A DNA stretch of 64,000 nt from Crotalaria pallida. Lineage: Eukaryota; Streptophyta; Magnoliopsida; Fabales; Fabaceae. Below the pieces are notes generated by a model. That model had not been told where the DNA came from, made no database searches, and saw only the letters and a program-made list of their open reading frames with translations. This document shows, in pieces, positions 1 through 10,524 of the stretch (positions are counted from its first letter, which is position 1; each line of letters opens with the position of its first letter). The position numbers were made by a program, and so were the translations under genes. The stretch covers positions 102,735,001 to 102,799,000 of the forward strand of contig CM075651.1 of assembly GCA_037953625.1 (NCBI GenBank). Reading direction: 5' to 3'.

Positions 1-379
1 CAATATGGAACTGCTTGAGATGTTTATGAGGATCCTCACCTGCAAGACCATTAAACTTGGGCAACAAATGAATTAGTCCAGACCTTAGCTCATACGGGTC
101 ATCGGGATACTGGATGCACAAATCTTCAATAGTGAAATCAGGTGCAGCCAGCTCCCTCAATGTCCTCTCACGTGGTGGAGGTTGAGCCATATTTTCAGAA
201 TAATCAGAATAAGAATCAGAATTTATAGGAATAGAAGAAAAAGAAGCAGACTCACTATATAAAGACTCAATAGACTCACTACCTATGGACTGGTTCCTAT
301 TTTGTCTAACTAGTCTGTGATAAGTTCTATCAATTTCAGGGTTATATGGATGAAAGTAGCTTGGGTTGCCCCTAGTCAT
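1..379 (-). CDS. gag: gag protein N-terminus (gypsy retrotransposon), partial
   Basis: Gag would form the element's virus-like particle and package its RNA. The frame runs from the ATG at 379-377 to the window edge, 126 complete codons with no stop. The first 60 or so residues are rich in Ser, Tyr and Asn and start MTRGNPSYFHPYN. A second Met (190-188) begins MAQPPPRERTLRELAAPDF, and the conserved part near the edge contains GLIHLLPKFNGLAGEDP followed by HKHLKQF, the lead-in to the retrotransposon gag (Retrotrans_gag) domain of plant gypsy elements. The upstream ATG is chosen because the frame is open from it and the composition is uniform; translation from the second Met is possible. The matrix/capsid core and zinc knuckle are outside the window, so intactness cannot be judged. 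Confidence 0.82.
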   Translation of the reverse strand, partial: MTRGNPSYFHPYNPEIDRTYHRLVRQNRNQSIGSESIESLYSESASFSSIPINSDSYSDYSENMAQPPPRERTLRELAAPDFTIEDLCIQYPDDPYELRSGLIHLLPKFNGLAGEDPHKHLKQFHI

Positions 380-983
380 GTACTGAACAGAACACCATTA
401 AGCATAGCAAACTGTCACTAATATACATGACCAAAATAGGCAACAAAATTTATTTTTTTTTAAATTTTTTTCTTTATTTTTTTCAGCACCCTAAAATCAT
501 GAAAACATACCACAAAAAGTTTGAGGACAAAATTCAAAAGGGAACCAAGGCAAACAATTAAATCAGAGACCAAAAACTAAGAAAATAAAACTTGTAAAAT
601 AAAAAAGAAATAGTAAAACGGCTTTTTCAGGATCCAGACGAAGGAGTTTTCTGACAAAGTGCTGCTAAAACTTGGAAAATTTTTCTGGAACTCACAACCA
701 GTGGTGATCTGAGTGATCGTGTTGCCTCAAAACCTTTTTATATGATAAAAGTAGTGTGGATATAAATTTTCGTGCAAAAATTCCACCCACAACTATGTGA
801 ACTAGCAACCACAGAATCAATCAAATACACTAATTGCAACAAAATAGCAAAACAGCAAACAATGCAACTTCAACCGGTTATCAGAATTGACTACTAGACC
901 CTAAATCAGACACGACACACTATAATAACTATACTAACTACGACACTAACTAACTACTAATGACCTTTGGCAAGAACCGATAC
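380..983 (-). other. gypsy element untranslated leader between PBS and gag
   Basis: About 600 nt between the primer binding site and the first gag ATG. I see no sizeable reading frame on either strand and no satellite. It is A/T-rich with a long run of A and T near 448-485. Long leaders of this sort are common in Athila/Tat elements and usually hold the packaging signal, but no specific signal is recognisable here. Confidence 0.6.
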
Positions 984-1001
984 TCCCCGGCAACGGCGCC
1001 A
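984..1001 (-). other. primer binding site, tRNA-Asp type
   Basis: The plus strand reads TCCCCGGCAACGGCGCCA, identical to the 3' end of plant tRNA-Asp(GTC) including CCA. On the minus strand this is the primer binding site TGGCGCCGTTGCCGGGGA, where the tRNA primes minus-strand DNA synthesis. It lies four bases (AATT, 1002-1005) inside the LTR end, the normal position. It fixes both the orientation of the element and the inner end of the LTR. It is not a tRNA gene: nothing upstream forms the rest of a cloverleaf. Confidence 0.93.
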
Positions 1002-1005
1002 AATT

Positions 1006-2145
1006 TGATCGAGGCCGTACCCGATACAAATAAAAACAGTTTAAGTATAGTACTAGGAAATGACTCCTAGGTCGTCTCCCAAGGAATATCTTATCAAGCA
1101 AAAGGTCGAACACATAGTATGCATAGAAAACAGGGGGGTTTTTTTTGTATTGAATATTGAATAATTGAAATCAAAACAGAATTAAATCAAAACGAAGAAA
1201 CAGATAAGGAAAAGCGGATAAACCCCTTTGGCTCGCGTTCACAACTCTATCATCGGTCACAAAAGATCAATTTCTTTCCTCTTCACTGTCCAACTCGTGA
1301 GAATTAAATACTAAGCGAAAATTCAATTCTCACCCCAAAACCCAAACCTCTAATTAAGCATTATAAGCCAAAGCATGGAGTTTTTACGAGTTTGCATAAA
1401 TTAAGCATTCATACACATGGATTATCTCTATAGAATGGAACTAAGCGAACCATAACATATCAATAAGCATGAAAACAGTGAATAAAAACGAAATAGCATT
1501 AAGAATAAAACCTCAAGAGTATGTGATACATTACCAAAGGGATTTAACCTAAGAGTTTAGCCTTCCATGAAGAAAAATACCAAAAACGTGTAGAAAGGGA
1601 AGAGAGAGAAACCCTAGCAGCCTCCACAAGCTTGGAGAGCAAAACTAAGCCTTCTCTATGAGAGAGAATGTAAAAAAACGTGAATGGAAGGTCTCCTCAA
1701 GGGTTTACACGAATTTAGCTTTTTAAATCACAAAACGGGCCTAAATCATGGGCCCAAATCCTAAGGAAAGCTTATCTCTAAATTAAATCTAAAAATATCT
1801 TATAGATAAAATCTAAATCTTAAAAGATATAACTAAATCTCAACTAATCCTAAAGATAGATTACAATCTTCACTTCATCATATATCTTCTCTTCCAAAAT
1901 TAAATCTTCACTCCCAAAATTAAATCTTCACTCCCAAAATGTCCAAAAAGCCCTTGTGCCAAATATGACCTGAAAATAGAAATAGAATTAATTAGGCTAA
2001 ATAATCCCAAATTAAACAATATTCAGAATATTAGTCCAATAAACTCTAAATCACTAAATCAAGCTAAACAATGTCAAATAGGCAACAAGTATCAATAATA
2101 GGAATAAAATAATGCAAGGAATAATGGGAAATAAAATGCTCATCA
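1006..2145 (-). repeat. 5' LTR of the gypsy element (about 1140 bp)
   Basis: On the minus strand the LTR begins TGATGAGCATTTT and ends TACGGCCTCGATCA, with short inverted termini TGAT/ATCA. The outer end is fixed by the switch to satellite at 2146, the inner end by the PBS. A possible TATA-like TTTAAAA lies near 1715-1725 on the minus strand; just downstream on that strand (1620-1597) is a CT-rich leader with CTAGGGTTTCTCTCTC, similar to many plant 5' untranslated regions. That placement would put the R/U5 region at about 1690-1006. The promoter assignment is weak. The partner LTR is not in the window, so age cannot be estimated. Confidence 0.85.
1901..1940. repeat. 20-bp perfect tandem duplication inside the gypsy LTR
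   Basis: TAAATCTTCACTCCCAAAAT occurs twice head to tail (1901-1920 and 1921-1940), preceded by a degenerate third half copy (CTTCTCTTCCAAAAT, near 1886-1900). It lies in the probable U3 part, so it could be a duplicated enhancer-like block, but it may equally be slippage. Confidence 0.85.
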
Positions 2146-2300
2146 ACTTGTTAGAACCTCCAAGGACTCATGCTACATCCTCTACGTCCCTTGGGGACTC
2201 AAACATTGTTTAGGATCATTCTAATGGTTCTTATAAGTACTAATACACATTCCTAGACCATTCTAAGCCTTTAGAATACTCTCTTAATCATTCTACACTT

Positions 2301-2451
2301 GTTAGAACCTCCAAGGACTCATGCTACACCCTCTACGTCCCTTGGGGACTCAAGCATTGTTTAGGATCATTCTAATGGTTCTTATAAGTCCTAATACACA
2401 TTCCTAGACCATTCTAAGCCTTGAGAATACTCTCTTAACCATTCTACACTT
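2301..2451. repeat. type 151-bp satellite monomer
   Basis: Representative full-length monomer used here for numbering. It contains a 7-bp stem dyad (ATTCTAA, loop GCCT, TTAGAAT in the consensus; this copy has one change in the right arm region), a CCAAGG/CCTTGG inverted pair 22 bp apart, and three copies of CATTCTA at monomer positions 68, 110 and 140. ACCATTCTA at 108-116 and 138-146 forms a 30-bp-spaced direct repeat. Confidence 0.9.
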
Positions 2452-3057
2452 GTTAGAACCTCCAAGGACTCATGCTACACCCTATACGTCACTTGGGGAC
2501 TCAAGCATTGTTTAGGATCATTCTAATGGTTCTTATAAGTCCTAATACACATTCCTAGACCATTCTAAGCCTTTAGAATACTCTCTTAACCACTCTACAC
2601 TTGTTAGAACCTCCAAGGACTCATGCTACACCCTCTACGTCCCTTGGGGTACCATGCAATGTTTTGGATCATTCTAATGGTTATTATATAAGTCCTAATA
2701 CACATTCCTAGACCATTCTAAGCTTTTAGAATACTCTCTTAACCATTCTACACTTGTAAGAACCACCAAGGACTCATGCTACACCTTCTACGTCCCATGG
2801 GGACTCTAGCATTGTTTAGGATGATTCTAATGGTTCATATAAGTCCTAATACACATTCCTAGACCATTCTAAGCCTTTAGAATACCCTTTTAACCCTTCT
2901 ACACTTGTTAGATCCTCCAAGGACTCATGCTACACCCTCTACCTCCCTTGGGCATTCAAGCATTGTTTAGGATCATTCTAATGGTTTTTATAAGTCCTAA
3001 TACACATTCCTAGACCATTCTATGCCTTTAGAATACTCTCTTAACATTTCTACACTT

Positions 3058-3178
3058 ATTAGAACCTCCAAGGACTCATGCTACACCCTCTATGTTCCTT
3101 GGGGTACCATGCAATGTTTAGGATCATTCTAATGGTTATTATAAGTCCTAATACACATTCCTAGACCATTCTACACTT
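3058..3178. repeat. 121-bp short monomer (example of the recurrent 30-bp deletion)
   Basis: This monomer starts ATTAGAACC and joins GACCATTCTA directly to CACTTG, lacking the 30 bp from monomer position 117 to 146, including most of the dyad. The lost stretch lies between two copies of ACCATTCTA. About twenty monomers in the array share exactly this junction, for example ending near 6010, 7037, 19316, 26010, 38710 and 47930. Confidence 0.9.
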
Positions 3179-5595
3179 GTTAGAACGTCCAAGGACTCAT
3201 GCTAGACCCTCTACGTCCCTTGGCGATTCAAGCATTGTTTAGGATGATTCTAATGGTTCTTATAAGTCCTAATACACATTCCTAGACCATTCTAAGCCTT
3301 TAGAATACTCTTTTAACTATTCTACACTTGTTAGAACCTCCAAGGACTCATGCTACACCCTCTACCTCCCTTGGGCAATCAAGCAATGTTTAGGATCATT
3401 CTAATGTTTCTTATAAGTCCTAATACACATTCCTAGACCTTTCTATGCCTTTAGAATACTCTCTTAACCATTCTACTCTTGTTAGAACCTTCATGGACTC
3501 ATGCTACACCCTCTAAGTCCCTTGGGGTACCATGCAAAGTTTAGGATCATTCTAATGGTTATTATAAGTCCTAATACACATTCCTAGACCATTCTAATCC
3601 TTAAGAATACTCTATTAACCATTATACACTTGTTAGAACCTCCAAGGACTCATGCTACACCCTCTACGTCCCTTGGGGACTCAAACATTGTTTAGGATCA
3701 TTCTAATGGTTCTTATAAGTCCTAATACACATTCCTAGACCATTCTAAGCCTTTAGAATACTCTCTTAACCATTCTACACTTGTTAGAACCTCCAAGGAC
3801 TCATGCTACACCCTATACGTCACTTGGGGACTCAAGCATTGTTTAGGATCATTCTAATGGTTCTTATAAGTCCTAATACACATTCCTAGACCATTCTAAG
3901 CCTTTAGAATACTCTCTTAACCACTCTACACTTGTTAGAACCTCCAAGGACTCATGCTACACCCTCTACGTCCCTTGGGGTACCATGCAATGTTTAGGAT
4001 CATTCTAATGGTTATTATAAGTTCTAATACACATTCCTAGACCATTCTATGCCTTTAGAATACTCTCTTAACCGTTCTACACTTGTTAGAACCTCCAAGG
4101 CCTCATGATACGCCCTCTACATCCCTTGAGGACTGAAGCATTGTTTAGGATCATTTTAATGGTTCTTATAAGTCCTAATACACATTCCTAGACCATTCTA
4201 AGCCTTTAGAATACTCTCTTAACCATTCTACACTTGTTAGAACCGCCAAAGACTCATGATACACCCTCTACGTCCCTTGGGGACTCAAGCATTGTTTAGG
4301 ATCATTCTAATGGTTTTTATATAAGTCCTAATACACATTCCTACACCATTCTAAGCTTTTAGAATACTCTCTTAACCATTCTACCTTTGTAAGAACCACC
4401 AAGGACTCATGCTACACCTTCTACGTCCCACGGGGACTCTAGCATTGTTTAGGATGATTCTAATGGTTCTTATAAGTCCTAATACACATTCCTAGACCAT
4501 TCTAAGCCTTTAGAATACTCTCTTAACCATTCTACTCTTGTTAGAACCTTCATGGACTCATGCTACACCCTCTAAGTCCCTTGGGGTACCATGCAAAGTT
4601 TAGGATCATTCTAATGGTTATTATAAGTCCTAATACACATTCCTAGACCATTCTAATCCTTAAGAATACTCTATTAACCATTATACACTTGTTAGAACCT
4701 CCATGGACTCATGCTACACCCTCTACGTCCCTTGGGGACTCAAACATTGTTTAGGATCATTCTAATGGTTCTTATAAGTACTAATACACATTCCTAGACC
4801 ATTCTAAGCCTTTAGAATACTCTCTTAATCATTCTACACTTGTTAGAACCTCCAAGGACTCATGCTACACCCTCTACGTCCCTTGGGGACTCAAGCATTG
4901 TTTAGGATCATTCTAATGGTTCTTATAAGTCCTAATACACATTCCTAGACCATTCTAAGCCTTTAGAATACTCTCTTAACCATTCTACACTTGTTAGAAC
5001 CTCCAAGGACTCATGCTACACCCTATACGTCACTTGGGGACTCAAGCATTGTTTAGGATCATTCTAATGGTTCTTATAAGTCCTAATACACATTCCTAGA
5101 CCATTCTAAGCCTTTAGAATACTCTCTTAACCACTCTACACTTGTTAGAACCTCCAAGGACTCATGCTACACCCTCTACGTCCCTTGGGGTACCATGCAA
5201 TGTTTAGGATCATTCTAATGGTTATTATAAGTACTAATACACATTCCTAGACCATTCTAAGCCTTTAGAATACTCTCTTAATCATTCTACACTTGTTAGA
5301 ACCTCCAAGGACTCATGCTACACCCTCTACGTCCCTTGGGGACTCAAGCATTGTTTAGGATCATTATAATGGTTCTTATAAGTCCTAATACACATTCCTA
5401 GACCACTCTAAGCCTTTAGAATACTCTCTTAACCATTCTACACTTGTTAGAACCCCCAAAGACTCATGATACACCCTCTACGTCCCTTGGGGACTCAAGC
5501 ATTGTTTAGGATCATTCTAATGGTTTTTATATAAGTCCTACTACACATTCCTAGACCATTCTAAGCTTTTAGAATACTCTCTTAACCATTCTACA

Positions 5596-7490
5596 CTTGT
5601 AAGAACCACCAAGGACTCATGCTACACCTTCTACATCCCATGGGGACTCTAGCATTGTTTAGGATGATTCTAATGGTTCTTATAAGTCCTAATACACATT
5701 CCTAGACCATTCTAAGCCTTTAGAATACTCTTTTAACCCTTTTACACTTGTTAGAACCTCCAAGGACTCATGCTACACCCTCTACCTCCCTTGGGCATTC
5801 AAGCATTGTTTAGGATCATTCTAATGGTTTTTATAAGTCCTAATACACATTCCTAGACCATTCTATGCCTTTAGAATACTCTCTTAACATTTCTACCCTT
5901 ATTAGAACCTCCAAGGACTCATGCTACACCCTCTATGTCCCTTGGGGTACCTTGCAATGTTTAGGATCATTCTAATGGTTATTATAAGTCCTAATACACA
6001 TTCCTAGACCATTCTACACTTGTTAGAACCTCCAAGGACTCATGCTACACCCTCTACGTCCCTTGGCGATTCAAGCATTGTTTAGGATGATTCTAATGGT
6101 TCTTATAAGTCCTAATACACATTCCTAGACCATTCTAAGCCTTTAGAATACTCTTTTAACTATTCTACACTTGTTAGAACCTCCAAGGACTCATGCTACA
6201 CCCTCTACCTCCCTTGGGCAATCAAGCAATGTTTAGGATCATTCTAATGTTTCTTAAAAGTCCTAATACACATTCCTAGACCTTTTTATGCCTTTAGAAT
6301 ACTCTCTTAACCATTCTACTCTTGTTAGAACCTTCATGGACTCATGCTACACCCTCTAAGTCCCTTGGGGACTCAAGCACTGTTTAGGATCATTCTAATG
6401 GTTATTATAAGTCCTAATACACATTCCTAGACCATTCTAATCTTTAACAAAACTCTATTAACCATTATACACTTGTTAAAACCTCCAAGGACTCATGCTA
6501 CACCCTCTACGTCCCTTGGGGACTCAAGCATTGTTTAGGATCATTCTAATGGTTTTTATATAAGTCCTTATACACATTCCTAGACCATTCTAAGCTTTTA
6601 GAATACTCTCTTAACCATTCTACACTTGTAAGAACCACCAAGGACTCATGCTACACCTTCTACGTCCCATGGGGACTCTAGCATTGTTTAGGATGATTCT
6701 AATGGTTCTTATAAGTCCTAATACACATTCCTAGACCATTCTAAGCCTTTAGAATACTCTTTTAACCCTTTTACACTTGTTAGAACCTCCAAGGACTCAT
6801 GCTACACCCTCTACCTCCCTTGGGCATTCAAGCATTGTTTAGGATCATTCTAATGGTTTTTATGTCCTAATACACATTCCTAGACCATTCTATGCCTTTA
6901 GAATACTCTCTTAACATTTCTACACTTATTAGAACCTCCAAGGACTCATGCTACACCCTCTATGTCCCTTGGGGTACCATGCAATGTTTAGGATCATTCT
7001 AATGGTTATTATAAGTCCTAATACATATTCCTAGACCATTCTACACTTGTTAGAACCTCCAAGGACTCATGCTACACCCTCTACGTCCCTTGGCGATTCA
7101 AGCATTGTTTAGGATGATTCTAATGGTTCTTATAAGTCCTAATACACATTCCTAGACCATTCTAAGACTTTAGAATACTCTTTTAACTATTCTACACTTG
7201 TTAGAACCTCCAAGGACTCATGCTACACCCTCTACCTCCCTTGGGCAATCAAGCAATGTTTAGGATCATTCTAATGTTTCCTATAAGTCCTAATACACAT
7301 TCCTAGACCTTTCTATGCCTTTAGAATACTCTCTTAACCATTCTACTCTTGTTAGAACCTTCATGGACTCATGCTACACCCTCTAAGTCCCTTGGGGTAC
7401 CATGCAAAGTTTAGGATCATTCTAATAGTTATTATGAGTCCTAATACACATTCCTAGACCATTCTAATCCTTAAGAATACTCTATTAACC
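5596..7490. repeat. 7-mer HOR, period 1029 bp, about 1.8 copies
   Basis: CTTGTAAGAACC recurs at 5596 and 6625, 1029 bp apart. The unit is seven subtypes in order: (B) GTAAGAACCACC with CATGGGGACTCTAG; (C) TTGGGCATTC; (D) ATTAGAACC, 121 bp; (E) TTGGCGATTC; (F) TTGGGCAATC; (G) CTTCATGGACTC with CTAAGTCCC; (A) GTTAAAACC, 153 bp. Seven monomers minus 30 plus 2 gives 1029. The same order and length returns at 38301-41750. Confidence 0.88.
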
Positions 7491-7649
7491 ATTATACACT
7501 TGTTAGAACCTCCAAGGACTCATGCTACACCCTCTACGTCCCTTGGGGACTCAAACATTGTTTAGGATCATTCTAATGGTTCTTATAAGTACTAATACAC
7601 ATTCCTAGACCATTCTAAGCCTTTAGAATACTCTCTTAACCATCCTACA

Positions 7650-8590
7650 CTTGTTAGAACCTCCAAGGACTCATGCTACACCCTCTACGTCCCTTGGGGT
7701 ACCATGAAATGTTTAGGATCATTCTAATGGTTATTATAAGTACTAATACACATTCCTAGACCATTCTAAGCCTTTAGAATACTCTCTTAATCATTCTACA
7801 CTTGTTAGAACCTCCAAGGACTCATGCTACACCCTCTACGTCCCTTGGGGACTCAAGCATTGTTTAGGATCATTCTAATGGTTCTTATAAGTCCTAATAC
7901 ACATTCCTAGACCATTCTAAGCCTTTTAGAATACTCTCTTAACCATTCTACACTTGTTAGAACCTCCAAGGACTCATGCTACACCCTCTACGTCCCTTGG
8001 GGACTCAAGCATTGTTTAGGATCATTCTAATGGTTCTTATAAGTCCTAATACTCATTCCTACACCATTCTAATCCTTAAGAATACTCTATTAACCATTAT
8101 ACACTTGTTAAAAACCTCCAAGGACTCATGCTACACCCTCTACGTCCCTTGGGGACTCAAGCATTGTTTAGGATCATTCTAATGTTTCTTATAAGTCCTA
8201 ATACACATTCCTAGACCATTCTAAGCCTTTACAATACTCTCTTAACCACTCTACACTTGTTAGAACCTCCAAGGACTCATGCTACACCCTCTACGTCCCT
8301 TGGGGTACCATGAAATGTTTAGGATCATTCTAATGGTTATTATAAGTACTAATACACATTCCTAGACCATTCTAAGCCTTTAGAATACTCTCTTAATCAT
8401 TCTACACTTGTTAGAACCTCCAAGGACTCATGCTACACCCTCTACGTCCCTTGGGGACTCAAGCATTGTTTAGGATCATTCTAATGGTTCTTATAAGTCC
8501 TAATACACATTCCTAGACCATTCTAAGCCTTTTAGAATACTCTCTTAACCATTCTACACTTGTTAGAACCTCCAAGGACTCATGCTACAC
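7650..8590. repeat. 4-mer HOR, period 606 bp, about 1.5 copies
   Basis: The marker GCCTTTTAGA recurs at 7921 and 8527, and TACCATGAAATG near 7702 and 8308, both 606 bp apart: four monomers plus two single-base insertions (an extra T in the dyad loop and GTTAAAAACC). It overlaps the 453-bp block that follows. Confidence 0.82.
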
Positions 8591-9400
8591 CCAATACGTC
8601 ACTTGGGGACTCAAGCATTGTTTAGGATCATTCTAATGGTTCTTATAAGTCCTAATACACATTCCTAGACCATTCTAAGCCTTTAGAATACTCTCTTAAC
8701 CACTCTACACTTGTTAGAACCTCCAAGGACTCATGCTACACCCTCTATGTCCCTTGGGGTACCATGCAATGTTTAGGATCATTCTAATGGTTATTATAAG
8801 TTCTAATACACATTCCTAGACCATTCTATGCCTTTAGAATACTCTCTTAACCGTTCTACACTTGTTAGAACCTCCAAGGCCTCATGATACGCCCTCTACA
8901 TCCCTTGGGGACTCAAGCATTGTTTAGGATCATTCTAATGGTTCTTATAAGTCCTAATACACATTCCTAGACCATTCTAAGCCTTTAGAATACTCTCTTA
9001 ACCATTCTACACTTGTTAGAACCTCCAAGGACTCATGCTACACCCAATACGTCACTTGGGGACTCAAGCATTGTTTAGGATCATTCTAATGGTTCTTATA
9101 AGTCCTAATACACATTCCTAGACCATTCTAAGCCTTTAGAATACTCTCTTAACCACTCTACACTTGTTAGAACCTCCAAGGACTCATGCTACACCCTCTA
9201 TGTCCCTTGGGGTACCATGCAATGTTTAGGATCATTCTAATGGTTATTATAAGTTCTAATACACATTCCTAGACCATTCTATGCCTTTAGAATACTCTCT
9301 TAACCGTTCTACACTTGTTAGAACCTCCAAGGCGTCATGATACGCCCTCTACATCCCTTGAGGACTCAAGCATTGTTTAGGATCAATTTAATGGTTCTTA
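8440..9400. repeat. 3-mer HOR, period 453 bp, about two copies
   Basis: CCAATACGTCAC occurs at 8591 and 9044, exactly three 151-bp monomers apart, and the following GATACGCCCTCTACATCCC monomer repeats with the same spacing. Copies differ by single bases, for example GGCCTCATG against GGCGTCATG. Confidence 0.85.
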
Positions 9401-9464
9401 TAAGTCCTAATACACATTCCTAGACCATTCTAAGCCTTTAGAATACTCTCTTAACCATTCTACA

Positions 9465-10070
9465 CTTGTAAGAACCACCAAGGACTCATGCTACACCTTC
9501 TACGTCCCATGGGGACTCTAGCATTGTTTAGGATGATTCTAATGGTTCTTATAAGTCCTAATACACATTCCTAGACCATTCTAAGCCTTTAGAATACTCT
9601 TTTAACCCTTTTACACTTGTTAGAACCTCCAAGGACTCATGCTACACCCTCTACCTCCCTTGGGCATTCAAGCATTGTTTAGGATCATTCTAATGGTTTT
9701 TATAAGTCCTAATACACATTCCTAGACCATTCTAAGCTTTTAGAATACTCTCTTAACCATTCTACACTTGTAAGAACCACCAAGGACTCATGCTACACCT
9801 TCTACGTCCCATGGGGACTCTAGCATTGTTTAGGATGATTCTAATGGTTCTTATAAGTCCTAATACACATTCCTAGACCATTCTAAGCCTTTAGAATACT
9901 CTTTTAACCCTTTTACACTTGTTAGAACCTCCAAGGACTCATGCTACACCCTCTACCTCCCTTGGGCATTCAAGCATTGTTTAGGATCATTCTAATGGTT
10001 TTTATAAGTCCTAATACACATTCCTAGACCATTCTATGCCTTTAGAATACTCTCTTAACATTTCTACACT
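9465..10070. repeat. dimer HOR, period 302 bp, two copies
   Basis: The pair of subtypes B (GTAAGAACCACC, CATGGGGACTCTAG) and C (TTGGGCATTC) is tandemly duplicated: CTTGTAAGAA at 9465 and 9767, 302 bp apart. This is a local duplication of two members of the seven-subtype module. Confidence 0.87.
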
Positions 10071-10524
10071 TATTAGAACCTCCAAGGACTCATGCTACAC
10101 CCTCTACGTCCCTTGGCGATTAAAGCATTGTTTAGGATGATTCTAATGGTTCTTATAAGTCCTAATACACATTCCTAGACCATTCTAAGCCTTTAGAATA
10201 CTCTTTTAACTATTCTACACTTGTTAGAACCTCCAAGGACTCATGCTACACCCTCTACCTCCCTTGGGCAATCAAGCAATGTTTAGGATCATTCTAATGT
10301 TTCTTAAAAGTCCTAATACACATTCCTAGACCTTTTTATGCCTTTAGAATACTCTCTTAACCATTCTACTCTTGTTAGAACCTTCATGGACTCATGCTAC
10401 ACCCTCTAAGTCCCTTGGGGTACCATGCAAAGTTTAGGATCATTCTAATGGTTATTATAAGTCCTAATACACATTCCTAGACCATTCTAATCCTTAAGAA
10501 TACTCTATTAACCATTATACACTT

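Larger units (their letters stand above)
1..2145 (-). mobile_element. Ty3/gypsy LTR retrotransposon, Athila/Tat type, 5' part only
   Basis: Read on the minus strand this is the left end of a gypsy retrotransposon: 5' LTR, a primer binding site matching tRNA-Asp, an untranslated leader of about 600 nt and the beginning of gag, which runs off the window edge. Directly seen are the LTR termini (TGATGAGC at the 5' end, CGATCA at the 3' end), the 18-nt tRNA-Asp match four bases after the LTR, and a gag reading frame without stops. Family knowledge: Athila-group elements such as soybean Calypso use tRNA-Asp and begin with TGATGAG-like LTRs; the gag text also fits that branch, so Athila is favoured over Tat but not proven. 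The element interrupts the 151-bp satellite, whose first bases follow at 2146. Protease, polymerase, integrase and the 3' LTR would lie left of the window. Confidence 0.88.
2150..5330. repeat. HOR region with 9-mer (1331 bp) and 8-mer (1210 bp) spacings
   Basis: The rare subtype marker CCTATACGTCAC occurs at 2481, 3812 and 5022. The spacings are 1331 bp (nine monomers including one 121-bp and one 153-bp) and 1210 bp (eight monomers including one 153-bp). Flanking subtypes recur in the same order around each marker. A first copy of the seven-subtype module described at 5596 also lies here, from about 2756. Confidence 0.75.

Noticed and set aside
448..490. Poly-A tail or SINE end near the A/T runs in the gypsy leader
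   Set aside because: No Pol III box, no flanking duplication and no boundary; it is simply the A/T-rich leader of the element.
984..1001. tRNA-Asp gene
   Set aside because: Only the 3' 18 nt match and they sit next to an LTR end; this is a primer binding site.
2359..2366. Telomere-like GTTTAGG in each monomer
   Set aside because: Only a single TTTAGG without the third G and never in tandem; no telomeric array.
7976..8182. 68-codon open frame in the satellite (and similar frames at 49748-49942 and 51411-51596)
   Set aside because: They are the satellite monomer read in frame across one to two repeats; the start and sequence recur only where the satellite chances to lack stops. No domain or codon evidence.
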